A DNA stretch of 53,844 nt from a virus. The first letter of the stretch is position 1, and each line of letters opens with the position of its first letter. The DNA is taken from positions 1 through 53,844 of IMG/VR virus record IMGVR_UViG_3300032092_000043; one strand, 5' to 3'. The position numbers were made by a program, and so were the translations under genes. Of the stretch, positions 25,234 through 33,081 are shown in pieces. The notes beneath the pieces are model-generated. The model was not told the origin of the DNA, did not search any database, and was given only the letters and a program-made list of their open reading frames with translations.

Positions 25234-26265
25234 ATGTCAATTACTCAAGGCTCACCGTTACCGGATATTAAAACAACCGAGACGCGTACCGATACCGCGC
25301 CGTCTTACTACACTGACTATTTGTCTGGGCTTTCAAAAGCTGGGGAAACAGCTTTAGGAAAATCTCCAACTCAGGCCGTTGCTGGCTACGACCCATTGCA
25401 AGTTATGGGGTACAGCAATTTGCCCGGTGCTACCACCTCGTACCAACCCACCTTGCAGGCCGCTCAAAACACCGCTGCTCAGGCCGCAAAAGGCATCAGC
25501 CCTGAGCGCATTCAAGCCTTGATGAACCCGTACACCAGCAACGTGGTGGACGAGATGGCTAGACTGTCTCAGCAGAACGTGCAGCGCAATTTGCTGCCTA
25601 CCATGAAGGCTGGCTTTGTTGGCACGGGCGGCCTTGGCAGCCAACGCTACGCAGGCGCTCTTGGACAGTCCATGGCAGACATTCAGGCGGGCTTGACAGG
25701 CCAACAGTACGGCGCACTGTCAAAAGGCTACAGCGAGGCTCTAAAGGGCGCGTTGGACGAAGCCCAGTTGCAGAACTTGACCGCTGGTACTCAAGGCAAG
25801 TTGGCCCAGCAAGAGCTGGACACAGGGCTGACTGCTGCTGGCGCTTTGACCAAGGCTGGTGCGGAGCGTCAAGCATATCAGCAGAGCTTGTTGGACCAGC
25901 CCCTCAAGACCGCAACGACCGCATCTGGCCTTATGCGTGGCTACGAAGTTCCGCAAAGTCAAACCTCGACGTTTGTTGGGCCAAAGGCTGGCTCTTACCA
26001 AACCTCGGATTTGGCCAACATTACTGGCGTGCTTTCGCTTCTTGGCAGCGCTGCTGGCGGAAAAGGAATTGAAAAGGTAGGCACTGCGGGCGCGGACCTG
26101 TTCAATTTTCTTAAAAGGCAATTCGGCGATAGTATTTCAAACGTTAATTTTGATGCAAACGCCCTTCCAAACAGCATGTCAGTTGACGACTATAACGCTG
26201 CAATTAACGGCTGGGTAAAGCAAGACGACGGATCATATGTTGACTCCGAAGGCGAACCTGTTTAA
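25234..26265 (+). CDS. Internal virion protein, probable DNA-ejection component
   Basis: Product of 343 residues, mainly helical and rich in Gln, Ala and Gly. A conserved-looking centre reads LMNPYTSNVVDEMARLSQQNV (residues about 91-111), then LLPTMKAGFVGTGGLGSQRYAGALG. Proteins of this pattern sit among the internal virion genes of many uncultured podoviruses. The C-terminal 70 residues (NGWVKQDDGSYVDSEGEPV) look like a separate small unit. It starts 2 bases after the giant protein's stop and is followed by a related-size operon member. The ejection role is by analogy of position. Confidence 0.58.
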   Translation: MSITQGSPLPDIKTTETRTDTAPSYYTDYLSGLSKAGETALGKSPTQAVAGYDPLQVMGYSNLPGATTSYQPTLQAAQNTAAQAAKGISPERIQALMNPYTSNVVDEMARLSQQNVQRNLLPTMKAGFVGTGGLGSQRYAGALGQSMADIQAGLTGQQYGALSKGYSEALKGALDEAQLQNLTAGTQGKLAQQELDTGLTAAGALTKAGAERQAYQQSLLDQPLKTATTASGLMRGYEVPQSQTSTFVGPKAGSYQTSDLANITGVLSLLGSAAGGKGIEKVGTAGADLFNFLKRQFGDSISNVNFDANALPNSMSVDDYNAAINGWVKQDDGSYVDSEGEPV

Positions 26266-26273
26266 GGTAAAAA

Positions 26274-28130
26274 ATGGCTGAAACTAAAACCCCATCGGCT
26301 GCATATTTATCTGGAGAAGATCCAGAAATTGTTGCGGCAAATAAACGCTATCAAGACGCGGTAGCTCGACTTTCGGACTCTTTAAGCAATCGCAAAATGT
26401 TGTTTGACCCGACCCTTTTGGCTATGGCCGAAGGGTTCTTAACGCCTACTCAAACTGGTAGCTTTGGTGAGTCGTTGGGTAAGGCTGCTGGCAAGGTCGG
26501 AGCAGCTCAAGAAGTGGAAGACAAGCGACAAATGGGCCTTCGTGAGCGTGAGGTTGCCGTTGCTGGACAAGGTATTGAGCTTCAGCGCATGAAGGCCCGC
26601 GACGCGGAGCTGCTCAAGTATTTAAACGATCCACAACCCCAGTCAGGCCCATTAACTGGTCCACAAGCAGGCGCTATTGCTGGGCCGAAGGCTGGCCCGT
26701 TGTCTGGAGGCACTCCCGCAGCCGCAGAAGCCCCAGCCGAAGGCGCTCCCGCCGCTGGTGCTTTGTCGCAGGCGGCAGCGCTACCCGCAGAACCCAAAGT
26801 TGTTGGATCACCTCAAGGTGCGCTGGATTCAATAAAAACCAACAAGCCGTCCGGGTTTGAGGGCGTTGAGGGCATTCAAGTGATGCCAGCAAACCCTGAC
26901 TTTATGACAGCACGCGATTACATTCGGTTGAATCGTATGGATAAGAGCAAGTCTGCTGGTGACCTCATCAAAGAGGCGCAGGAGATCAATCAAAAGCGTT
27001 ACCGAGACAAAGACATTGGCGTGGTGGACTTGGCGAGTGGCAAGCTGTACGAATTCCCAACAGGCAAACAGGAAACGGTCACAATTACTGGTTATCCCGG
27101 AACGCACACTATTGACGCCCGTGCCGCTGCCAGACTTAGTTTTCTTGCCATGAACAACGATCCCGCTTATCATGATTTGGCCAAACGAATTATGGAGGGA
27201 CCGCGCAAACGTGATGAGCCAAGCGCAGTTCAAAACAAGCCCTCCGAGGCAGGAAGCAAGCCCTCCGAGGTGGTGGGCACACCAAATGTATCAAGCGGTA
27301 CACCAAGCGTGTCAAGCGGTGGCCGCAAATCTGTGCAGGAGTTGGCTCTTGACGCAAAGAAAGCTGAAAATGAATTGGCCATCCCGCAAGAAGAGGCTGT
27401 AACACGCGCTAGAAAACTTGGTGAAGCTGGCGCTGCAAAAGAAGCGACGCTTGAAGAGACGGACGCCACAGCACGCCGTGTTTATGGCAACGTGACTCGC
27501 GTTCAAGATTACCTCAAGCAAAGCGGAAACTACTTTGGTATTTTTGCCCGCCCCGGCGTTACCGCCGCAATAAGCACCTTGATCAAAGAGGGTATCCAAA
27601 CCCCTAGTGGCACGTTGAGCCTTGCTGGGTTTGAGGACAGCATGCGCCAGATGATGCCGGGAGTAAAGCAAAAGGATCTGGACAACGTCACCAAGGCGGC
27701 AGCAGAGCTTGCCGAGGTTGAGCTTGCTTTCACCCGTTTGTACTTAGCCAAGCAGGGTGCAGTGACTGAGGGCGAGCGCAAGATTGTTCGCGCCATCCCC
27801 GGGACTGTCAGCAGCAGCCCCGAGGTGCTCCGTTCTCGGATGGAGCTGCTCAAGTCACGTTCGCAGTTTGACATCGATACCGCTGACGCATTTCGCCAAT
27901 GGCAAGACAAGAACCCCGGTCGCTCATACCTCGAGTTTGAGCGCAAGTCGGACCTGTACAAGGACATCAAAAAGGCCTTTGAGGCCGAGACCGAGAAGAT
28001 TTTTGGTGGCATCAAGGCCGTACCCACAAGTCAGCGCAAGCAAGAAGCTGCCGCTGCGGGCAACCCAAGCGCTGGCTTTATTCGAGACCCCAAAACTGGC
28101 GTGATCCGACGCAAGAAAGAAGGTGAGTGA
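26274..28130 (+). CDS. Internal virion protein, helical with low-complexity linkers
   Basis: Product of 618 residues. N-terminal part: RMxxAEGFL-type segment (LLAMAEGFLTPTQTGSFGESLG) and a long helix (EVEDKRQMGLREREVAV). Residues about 125-180 are Pro/Ala/Gly repeats (GPLTGPQAGAIAGPKAGPL). A small middle domain (220-300) has VVDLASGKLYEFPTG. A second linker (about 310-350) repeats NKPSEAGSKPSE and GTPxVSSG. The C-terminal half is helical (TRVQDYLKQSGNYFGIFARPG, LAEVELAFTRLYLAKQGAVTEGE). No catalytic motif is visible. It lies in the ejection-protein operon and starts after AAGGTAAAA. Confidence 0.55.
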   Translation: MAETKTPSAAYLSGEDPEIVAANKRYQDAVARLSDSLSNRKMLFDPTLLAMAEGFLTPTQTGSFGESLGKAAGKVGAAQEVEDKRQMGLREREVAVAGQGIELQRMKARDAELLKYLNDPQPQSGPLTGPQAGAIAGPKAGPLSGGTPAAAEAPAEGAPAAGALSQAAALPAEPKVVGSPQGALDSIKTNKPSGFEGVEGIQVMPANPDFMTARDYIRLNRMDKSKSAGDLIKEAQEINQKRYRDKDIGVVDLASGKLYEFPTGKQETVTITGYPGTHTIDARAAARLSFLAMNNDPAYHDLAKRIMEGPRKRDEPSAVQNKPSEAGSKPSEVVGTPNVSSGTPSVSSGGRKSVQELALDAKKAENELAIPQEEAVTRARKLGEAGAAKEATLEETDATARRVYGNVTRVQDYLKQSGNYFGIFARPGVTAAISTLIKEGIQTPSGTLSLAGFEDSMRQMMPGVKQKDLDNVTKAAAELAEVELAFTRLYLAKQGAVTEGERKIVRAIPGTVSSSPEVLRSRMELLKSRSQFDIDTADAFRQWQDKNPGRSYLEFERKSDLYKDIKKAFEAETEKIFGGIKAVPTSQRKQEAAAAGNPSAGFIRDPKTGVIRRKKEGE

Positions 28131-28131
28131 G

Positions 28132-29676
28132 ATGGCCAACAAAAACATTGAGCAGTTCGTCACCACCTACGGCCCAGTTGCGCAGCAGGTCAGCAAAGAG
28201 ATCAACGTCGATCCCAATGTGCTGCTGAGTCAATGGGGCCTCGAGAGCCGATGGGGTCAAACCGAGATGGCCAAGAAGCATCACAATTTGGGCGGCATCA
28301 AAGACTTCACTGGCAACGGTTTTGAAGCAAGGGACAACAAGACTGGGTCCAAAGACAAGTACGTCCAGTTCGAGGACCCCGAGGTCTTTGGCATGTACTA
28401 CGTTGACCAGATTAAGCGCAACTTCCCTTTAGCGGTCAACACAGGCCCTGACTTAGGCGCGTTTACTCGCGGCTTGGCCTCTGGCAAAAACGGCTCTTAC
28501 TTTGGTGTGCCCGTTCAAGAATATGAAAGCTCACTGGCCAGCGCTCAGGCATCGATACCTGAAAGCAGAATGCTGCCCTTTGAAGCAAGCGAGGGCACGA
28601 CCGCCGCCGCGCCAGCGGAAGAGACCGATGAGCAGCGCGATGCCCGCATGCAGGCCGACATGGACGCCCAAGAAAAGCGTCAGGCTCAAATGATTGGTGC
28701 TGGCACTGGTGCTGGCGTTTCCGCAACCCGCGCAGTAGGGTCTGGCGCAGGGGCCGTGTTAGAAGCGGGCGCAAACCGCGTAGGACAAGGTTTTAGGGCT
28801 GGGATGCAGGGTAAGACGCCACCAACCCCTCCAGCGCCTTCTACGGTCATTCCTAGCGCCTCTGGCACGCCACCGCAAAGCGTTGTCCGCCTACCAATCC
28901 AATCAGGTGGTCCAGACGGTGGTCGATTGGCCCCGGGCCAGACTGGCACGATGCCCTACAACTACGCCAAGTCAGCGGGCTTGACTGATATTGAGGCTGG
29001 CCGTGCCTTGGACATGACCAAGCAAGCGGGCGGCGTGCATGACTTGACGTCACAGAGGCGCGAGGGTTTGGGCAAGATCCAAAGCCTTTTTCCCTCTGAG
29101 ACCTACGTTGAGAACCCACGCTACGGCGGCATCATGACGCCTGACCAAGGTGCTGGTGGCGGGCCAAGACAGTCCTTCTCCATGAAGGCCCCTGTTGCGC
29201 CTACGCCAGACATGCCACAAGGCCAAGCAGGCGGGTTGTCGCAGCTACCCCCTCGCCAACCTATTTCAACGGCTCCAATCCCGCCAAAGCCGCCCTCTGG
29301 CCTTGACACTGTGACCGACATGTTCAAAGGCATGATGAAGCCCGTGACGGCGGCTGTGTCTACCGTTGGGAAGTACGTTTTTCCGCCTTTGGCTTTGGCC
29401 AGCGCTGCGGGCGAAGGCGTCAACATTGCGCAACAGTACCGCAAACCAGAGGGTCAGCGTGACGCTACAAGCATGCTGCTGAGTGGTGGAAATATTCTGG
29501 GGTCTGGTTTGTCAATGTTCCCAGCCACTGCGCCCGTTGGCGTGCCCTTAGCTCTTGGCACTGCCGCCGCGCAAGCGTACCGAGACAGCCCAGACGCTCA
29601 GGCTTACATCAAGAAAAAAATGCAGGGGTTGGCTAATATGCCATTGCTTGACGACATGACAGGACCCCTACCCTAA
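28132..29676 (+). CDS. Virion-associated peptidoglycan hydrolase (glucosaminidase / FlgJ-like) fused to internal virion region
   Basis: Product of 514 residues from ATG 28132, 1 base after the previous stop. Residues 1-140 are a glucosaminidase-type lysozyme fold: VDPNVLLSQWGLESRWGQTEM with catalytic Glu38, then HHNLGGIKDF and a YVQFEDPEVFGMYYVDQIKRNFP segment. Residues about 160-290 are a low-complexity Ala/Gly/Pro region. Residues about 300-514 contain a DLTSQRREGLGKIQSLFPSE block and a hydrophobic helix (PLALASAAGEGVNIAQQY). It probably travels in the virion and opens the cell wall at DNA entry, distinct from the endolysin at 13147. It closes the late operon. Confidence 0.75.
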   Translation: MANKNIEQFVTTYGPVAQQVSKEINVDPNVLLSQWGLESRWGQTEMAKKHHNLGGIKDFTGNGFEARDNKTGSKDKYVQFEDPEVFGMYYVDQIKRNFPLAVNTGPDLGAFTRGLASGKNGSYFGVPVQEYESSLASAQASIPESRMLPFEASEGTTAAAPAEETDEQRDARMQADMDAQEKRQAQMIGAGTGAGVSATRAVGSGAGAVLEAGANRVGQGFRAGMQGKTPPTPPAPSTVIPSASGTPPQSVVRLPIQSGGPDGGRLAPGQTGTMPYNYAKSAGLTDIEAGRALDMTKQAGGVHDLTSQRREGLGKIQSLFPSETYVENPRYGGIMTPDQGAGGGPRQSFSMKAPVAPTPDMPQGQAGGLSQLPPRQPISTAPIPPKPPSGLDTVTDMFKGMMKPVTAAVSTVGKYVFPPLALASAAGEGVNIAQQYRKPEGQRDATSMLLSGGNILGSGLSMFPATAPVGVPLALGTAAAQAYRDSPDAQAYIKKKMQGLANMPLLDDMTGPLP

Positions 29677-29677
29677 T

Positions 29678-29699
29678 TCAAGCGGCTCTCCCCGCTTGA
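29678..29699 (+). other. Stem-loop just after the last late gene
   Basis: TCAAGCGG (29678-29685) pairs with CCGCTTGA (29692-29699) across a 6-base loop. No T run follows directly; it may act with the stronger terminator 40 bases on. Confidence 0.6.
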
Positions 29700-29737
29700 G
29701 TTGCCGTGGCTTTGCCAGTTGCCTGCGGCATTTTTAT

Positions 29738-29770
29738 GCCCCCATCCTTCGCGGGACGGGGGCCTTTTTT
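29738..29770 (+). terminator. Rho-independent terminator of the late operon
   Basis: GCCCCC-A-TCC (29738-29747) pairs with GGA-C-GGGGGC (29754-29763) around a TTCGCG loop, with a single mismatch, followed by C and six T residues (29765-29770). It lies where the rightward late genes meet the leftward block. Confidence 0.88.
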
Positions 29771-29996
29771 AAGGACGTTGATTTGCTAAAGCGCTGGCCA
29801 CTTCGCGGTTCATGCTGGCCACAATGCTGACGCAGCGCTTGTGCTCTTCAGCCGCAATCAAGGGGCGAAGCACAGCCTCCAGCTTCTCGGCAAATTGCAA
29901 GATGTCTACTTCATCAGCAATTAGCGGATCTGGCCGCTTATCATCGCTGAAAAAAAACACTTTTTTGACTAGATCTTCATTTAACAAGGATTTCAT
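29769..29996 (-). CDS. Small hypothetical protein, end of leftward operon
   Basis: Product of 75 residues, helical and charged (KSLLNEDLVKKVFFFSDDK, then DILQFAEKLEAVLRPLIAAEEHKRC). It overlaps the upstream gene by 20 bases in another frame, indicating coupled translation. No motif recognised. Last gene of the leftward block; its stop abuts the opposing terminator. Confidence 0.5.
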   Translation of the reverse strand: MKSLLNEDLVKKVFFFSDDKRPDPLIADEVDILQFAEKLEAVLRPLIAAEEHKRCVSIVASMNREVASALANQRP

Positions 29997-30198
29997 TTTT
30001 GGACTTCCATAGTTCCCAGTTGACGACAGTGTTTCGGGCCATCGAGCGATGCGCGTGACCCGTGTAGGGGTTAAGGTCGCTGCTCAAGAATTCATCAACG
30101 ACGTTTTCTTTTGACAGCATCATCTCGTGCTTTTCGGCGGACTCTTTTGTTGAGAACAGCGTGCCGTCCGAGGCTTGAAAGGCAGTGATGGGCTTCAT
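29977..30198 (-). CDS. Small hypothetical protein of the leftward operon
   Basis: Product of 73 residues. ATG 30198 is chosen because it overlaps the nuclease stop codon as ATGA; an in-frame TTG at 30222 is the alternative. The protein opens KPITAFQASDGTLFSTKESAEKHE, a pattern seen in small phage proteins with an N-terminal ITAF-x-x-x-D-G strand pair. No function known. Confidence 0.5.
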   Translation of the reverse strand: MKPITAFQASDGTLFSTKESAEKHEMMLSKENVVDEFLSSDLNPYTGHAHRSMARNTVVNWELWKSKNEILVK

Positions 30199-30965
30199 GA
30201 GTGTTGGTTCTTGAGTTGCCAAAATTTAAGCAGTGAGCAAAACATTTCCCAGCCGCGTTGGAGGTCCTCTTTGGACCATTCCTTCACGACCACGAGGCCC
30301 GGCACACTGCGCGAGACAAACACGTTGGCGCATCGAGCCTTGGGAATGCCAAGGCCCACACGATACGCGGCCAACTGCATAAGGTGATCATCATACGCAT
30401 CGACCTTGTTGCCGTCCGTAAATTCCTTGGTCTTCACGTCGGCCACAATGCCGTCACCAACAACGCTGTGCAGGTCACACTTGCCGCCAAAGCCGTGGCT
30501 ATGACCAAAGGCCCGCTCGGCAACCCAAGGCTGTTGGCCGAAGATGGTGTCCAAAGCGGCCACAGTGCCCTTAACGTGCTCCTCGTGACGCCTTACCACC
30601 TCACCCTCATAAAAGCCTTGGATCGACGCGTGGATGTCCGTGCCAGCGTCTGCTGCGGCGCGGCCCTGCTCCTTGCTGTCAACCATGATGCGATCGATGT
30701 AATCTTCTTCTGGCTCGCCTTCGATGCGGGGCAGCGTGAGCGCAGCCAACAGCACTTGCTTTTGCAGCCACTGAATGAGCGCAGGCTTGGCCATCACGTT
30801 CAGGACCGTGGTCACGCTGGGCACGAGGTTCTCGGTGCGGGCGTCGCGCAGCGTTGTGTTGCGCTCCTTGCCGTTCTTGCCGATCACTGTGTAGCGCGGC
30901 ACGCCGTCGCGGGTGTACCAGTGATTGCTCTCGCTGGCGCGTGGCTCTTTTGCTGTGATGCTCAT
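30195..30965 (-). CDS. PD-(D/E)XK nuclease (RecB/Cas4-like exonuclease)
   Basis: Product of 256 residues. The nuclease core is visible: VPSVTTVL near residue 48, helix with GTDIHASIQGF (H112), then GFGGKCDLHSVV (D164), DGIVADVKTKEF (D176-x-K178) and the helical motif HLMQLAAYRVG (Q197, Y201). This order (H, D, D-x-K, Q-x3-Y) is that of RecB/Cas4-type PD-(D/E)XK enzymes, which digest or resect DNA ends. No cysteine cluster for an iron-sulphur site is seen. It shares the operon with an SSB-like protein, so a phage recombination or host-DNA processing role is likely. Overlaps both neighbours by 4 bases. Confidence 0.82.
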   Translation of the reverse strand: MSITAKEPRASESNHWYTRDGVPRYTVIGKNGKERNTTLRDARTENLVPSVTTVLNVMAKPALIQWLQKQVLLAALTLPRIEGEPEEDYIDRIMVDSKEQGRAAADAGTDIHASIQGFYEGEVVRRHEEHVKGTVAALDTIFGQQPWVAERAFGHSHGFGGKCDLHSVVGDGIVADVKTKEFTDGNKVDAYDDHLMQLAAYRVGLGIPKARCANVFVSRSVPGLVVVKEWSKEDLQRGWEMFCSLLKFWQLKNQHS

Positions 30966-31351
30966 TTGTTGCCCCGTAATTTGCGCAGCTCGTTGGCCGC
31001 GTGCAGGTAATAGTTATGGTTGCCGTCGGTAGCCGCGTGCATGCCTTCCAGAAGGTCGCAGCAAGCCTTCAGCTCCTTAGTCCTCTCTTCTTGCAAGCGG
31101 CCATCAAAAGCGCGTGATGCCCAATCAATAAACACCTTGGCAGACTCGGCAGCGTTACCTTCAAAAACAAGCTCAGGGCCGTTGAAGTCAAAGCCGCCAA
31201 CCTTTTGGCCAAGGCCGCTGGTGTCGTGATTGTTGTGAAAGCTAATGTTGTAGTTGGGTTTGAAGTTGGCAATTTGCAACTGGCCTTCAGGCACAGTAAT
31301 CTTGGTCTCATGCCACCCGGCCATCTTAGGGAGTTCGTCAAAGTCTTCCAT
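30962..31351 (-). CDS. Hypothetical protein between nuclease and SSB-like genes
   Basis: Product of 129 residues from ATG 31351, preceded by AAAGGA. The first half is beta-rich (WHETKITVPEGQLQIANFKPNYNI) with a His/Asn-rich turn (FHNNHDTSGLG); the second half is helical (ERTKELKACCDLLEGMHAAT). No recognised domain. It is coupled to the nuclease gene by ATGA. Perhaps a nuclease partner, but this is only context. Confidence 0.5.
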   Translation of the reverse strand: MEDFDELPKMAGWHETKITVPEGQLQIANFKPNYNISFHNNHDTSGLGQKVGGFDFNGPELVFEGNAAESAKVFIDWASRAFDGRLQEERTKELKACCDLLEGMHAATDGNHNYYLHAANELRKLRGNK

Positions 31352-31361
31352 CAATTGTCCT

Positions 31362-31817
31362 TTAAAAATTATCAGTGTGTGGCTTTGCGTCGCCAGAATA
31401 ATCTGGTTTTTTTCGCATGTAGGCCTCGTGCAATTCCAAAAAGAAAACAGCGTTGCCTTCTTGGTTTACCGCTTTCCCTCGGTAGGACCAAACATTTTTT
31501 TGTATGCTTGTTCCCTTTTCAACAAAATCAGTGCCAGTTTTGGTCAACTTCCAAACGCCACCAATGTTTGTTTTGTCTTCCCTTTCTGCTTTTTGAACAA
31601 GCCCCCAATACTTTAATTTTTGGAAGTTTGTCCATTGAATTGCAGTTAGTCCAATCTTGCTGATGTTCGTGGCTCCATGCTGTAAATACAGCTTGTAAAG
31701 CGAATTTGCAAGGCTCTGATTAAATGAGTGTTTGTACTCAACAATCTTTGCCCCACAGCAATCGCAAATGCTTGGAGCCTTGCGGTCATCATCAGAGAAA
31801 AGTGCAGCCTGTTGCAT
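31362..31817 (-). CDS. Putative DNA-binding winged-helix-like protein with N-terminal CxxC
   Basis: Product of 151 residues. CDCCGAKIVEYKH near the N-terminus is a half zinc knuckle. The middle (LANSLYKLYLQHGATNISKIGLTAIQWTNFQKLKYWGLV, spanning about 35-73) has the helix pattern of a winged helix, followed by a WKLTKTGTDFVEKG strand-turn-helix typical of such proteins. Gene is 2 bases downstream of the SSB-like stop. The region is more A/T-rich than its neighbours. DNA-binding role is an inference. Confidence 0.5.
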   Translation of the reverse strand: MQQAALFSDDDRKAPSICDCCGAKIVEYKHSFNQSLANSLYKLYLQHGATNISKIGLTAIQWTNFQKLKYWGLVQKAEREDKTNIGGVWKLTKTGTDFVEKGTSIQKNVWSYRGKAVNQEGNAVFFLELHEAYMRKKPDYSGDAKPHTDNF

Positions 31818-31819
31818 GA

Positions 31820-32476
31820 TCAGAAGGGGATGTCGTCATCCATGTCATCAAAGCCTGAACCTGTGTTGGTGGGCTTTCTGACGGGTTGCTCTTGGCCGCC
31901 TTCACGGGCACGCCACTCAGGCGAGCCTTGGATCTTTTCCTTGAGGCCGTTACCAAACGTCTCAAACAATTCCATGTCGGGGTTTTCAATCACAAACATG
32001 GCCACCTTGTTGAAGCCTTCAGGCAAGCCAGCCTTCTTGATAGCCACGGGAACAGGGTTGATCGAGATCACGTTGGTGTACTCTTTGCCGTTGTTGCCAA
32101 CCGACTTGGCTGCCGTAATCATGGCCCATGCACCGAGCACGTTTTTCAGCTCAAAGCCGCGCAGCTCGTCGGTCGTGAAGTCACGGCCACGCCAAGCTTG
32201 CAGGTCCTTGCGGAGGGTCGCCTTCTCGGCCAACGACAGTGTGAAGTTCTTGCTGATTGACATTGGCTCGCCTTTGGCTGTCACCAGCGCGTTGCCGTTG
32301 TCGTCTTCGCCGTGGACCTCAAACTGGATCATTACCTTTTGAAGGTGCTTGACCTGTCCTTGGTACTCGGATTTTTGTGTGCCCAGATCCACGATGCGGT
32401 AGCACCGTGCAAGGTGCATCCCGGGGGCCACTGGTGTAAAGCTGCCGCCGCCGCTGTCTTTCGCTGTCAAACTCAT
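31820..32476 (-). CDS. SSB-like single-stranded DNA-binding protein
   Basis: Product of 218 residues. An OB-fold-like core (MHLARCYRIVDLGTQKSEY, HLQKVMIQFEVHGED, LKNVLGAWAMITAAK, NVISINPVP) is followed by a Gly/Gln/Pro-rich spacer and the acidic tail DDMDDDIPF, almost the same as the DDDIPF tip of bacterial SSB that recruits repair and replication proteins. The fold assignment is inferred, the tail is plain. Its pairing with a PD-(D/E)XK nuclease suggests a recombination or replication module. Coupled to the preceding gene by ATGA. Confidence 0.72.
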   Translation of the reverse strand: MSLTAKDSGGGSFTPVAPGMHLARCYRIVDLGTQKSEYQGQVKHLQKVMIQFEVHGEDDNGNALVTAKGEPMSISKNFTLSLAEKATLRKDLQAWRGRDFTTDELRGFELKNVLGAWAMITAAKSVGNNGKEYTNVISINPVPVAIKKAGLPEGFNKVAMFVIENPDMELFETFGNGLKEKIQGSPEWRAREGGQEQPVRKPTNTGSGFDDMDDDIPF

Positions 32477-32646
32477 TTTTCGCTCCTATCAGGTTTAAAA
32501 ATAGACGCCGTGGGCACGCCGCACTCTACGCAGATCGTCTCCCAGTCGTCTTGGGTAGCAATGCCTGCGATGGCCCTGCGAAGGGCCTCCTCAAGCATTT
32601 GCATTCGTTCCAGCATGAGCTGGTGAAATTCAGACTCGTCGCCCAT
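32473..32646 (-). CDS. Small helical protein upstream of the SSB-like gene
   Basis: Product of 57 residues from ATG 32646: a long amphipathic helix (FHQLMLERMQMLEEALRRAI) then QDDWETICVECGV. Longer forms starting near 32730 would replace the 34-codon gene's frame and lack a better ribosome site. The start lies one base after the upstream stop. Function unknown. Confidence 0.45.
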   Translation of the reverse strand: MGDESEFHQLMLERMQMLEEALRRAIAGIATQDDWETICVECGVPTASIFKPDRSEK

Positions 32647-32647
32647 G

Positions 32648-32752
32648 TCAGTCAACGGCCAAGTAGTAAGCCAGTCCAACCAACACAAACAGCGCGATGC
32701 CGCTGCCGGGGCCAAGAAAAAAACGCACAACTGCTAAGAAAAAGTCCCGCAT
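32648..32752 (-). CDS. 34-residue single-span membrane protein, first gene of the leftward operon
   Basis: Reads MRDFFLAVVRFFLGPGSG and then IALFVLVGLAYYLAVD. A basic amphipathic start is followed by a clear membrane segment (about 18-32). It begins about 20 bases after the leftward promoter's expected start site and ends one base before the next ATG. A weak ribosome site (AAAGCGA) precedes it. It could be a real micropeptide or a leader; conservation would decide. Confidence 0.4.
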   Translation of the reverse strand: MRDFFLAVVRFFLGPGSGIALFVLVGLAYYLAVD

Positions 32753-32770
32753 AATTCGCTTTCGAGTTAA

Positions 32771-32780
32771 ATTTGCGCAA
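32771..32780. promoter_or_regulatory. Operator 1 (ATTTGCGCAA)
   Basis: Contains the palindrome TTGCGCAA (32773-32780). It covers the start site and touches the -10 box of the leftward promoter. Its 10-base form is the exact inverse of operator 2, 41 bases away centre to centre. Likely bound by the Cro-like protein at 32872. Confidence 0.6.
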
Positions 32781-32808
32781 CTCTACCAAATTTAATTTAA
32801 AGATACAA
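32780..32808 (-). promoter_or_regulatory. Leftward sigma70-type promoter
   Basis: On the minus strand TTGTAT (32808-32803) and TAGAGT (32785-32780) are spaced by exactly 17 bases. The expected start site falls near 32773, inside the left TTGCGCAA palindrome. It would drive the SSB/nuclease block. Confidence 0.65.
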
Positions 32809-32813
32809 CCCCC

Positions 32814-32823
32814 TTGCGCAAAT
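32814..32823. promoter_or_regulatory. Operator 2 (TTGCGCAAAT)
   Basis: Second copy of the palindrome TTGCGCAA (32814-32821), inverted relative to operator 1 when the flanking AT is included. It overlaps the -35 box of the rightward promoter, so a bound regulator would block it. Confidence 0.6.
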
Positions 32824-32841
32824 ATTTTTCAAGTGTATGAT
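32814..32841 (+). promoter_or_regulatory. Rightward early promoter
   Basis: TTGCGC (32814-32819) and TATGAT (32836-32841) are spaced by 16 bases in an A/T-rich setting. The start site would be near 32848, 24 bases before the Cro-like ATG. The -35 box lies within operator 2. Confidence 0.65.
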
Positions 32842-32871
32842 GCTCTTAAACCAACCACAAAGGAAGACTGA

Positions 32872-33081
32872 ATGACACTGAAGGAATTTTTTGAAACAAA
32901 GCCGCGAGGAGCGAAGTTGGCTATGGCCACCAAGCTTGGCGTGAGCAAGACGTGGATGAGCCTCGTCATCTCAGGTAGGGAGCTTGCCAGTCCCGAGCTG
33001 AGTGGGGCCATCGAGAGGTACACCAAAGGGCAAGTGAAGCGCACGACTTTGCGGCCCGACATCTTTGGAGACCTAAAGTGA
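32872..33081 (+). CDS. Cro/YdaS-like helix-turn-helix regulator
   Basis: Product of 69 residues. The N-terminus LKEFFETKPRGAKLAMATKLG followed by VSKTWMSLVISGRELASPE is the helix-turn-helix layout of the YdaS/Cro-like family (short first helix, recognition helix near residues 26-36). The rest (SGAIERYTKGQVKRTTLRPDIFG) is the typical family tail. It is the first rightward gene, next to two TTGCGCAA operators, so it probably tunes both divergent promoters. AAAGGAAG precedes the ATG. No separate CI-type repressor is visible, which fits a lytic phage. Confidence 0.75.
   Translation: MTLKEFFETKPRGAKLAMATKLGVSKTWMSLVISGRELASPELSGAIERYTKGQVKRTTLRPDIFGDLK

Noticed and set aside
29677-29768. Hidden gene or tRNA between the convergent operons
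   Set aside because: It is filled by two stem-loops and a terminator; no cloverleaf or coding frame was found. I saw no tRNA elsewhere, though without a dedicated scan.
32872-33081. Cro-like gene as evidence of lysogeny
   Set aside because: No integrase, CI-type repressor or attachment site was seen; such regulators also occur in lytic phages.
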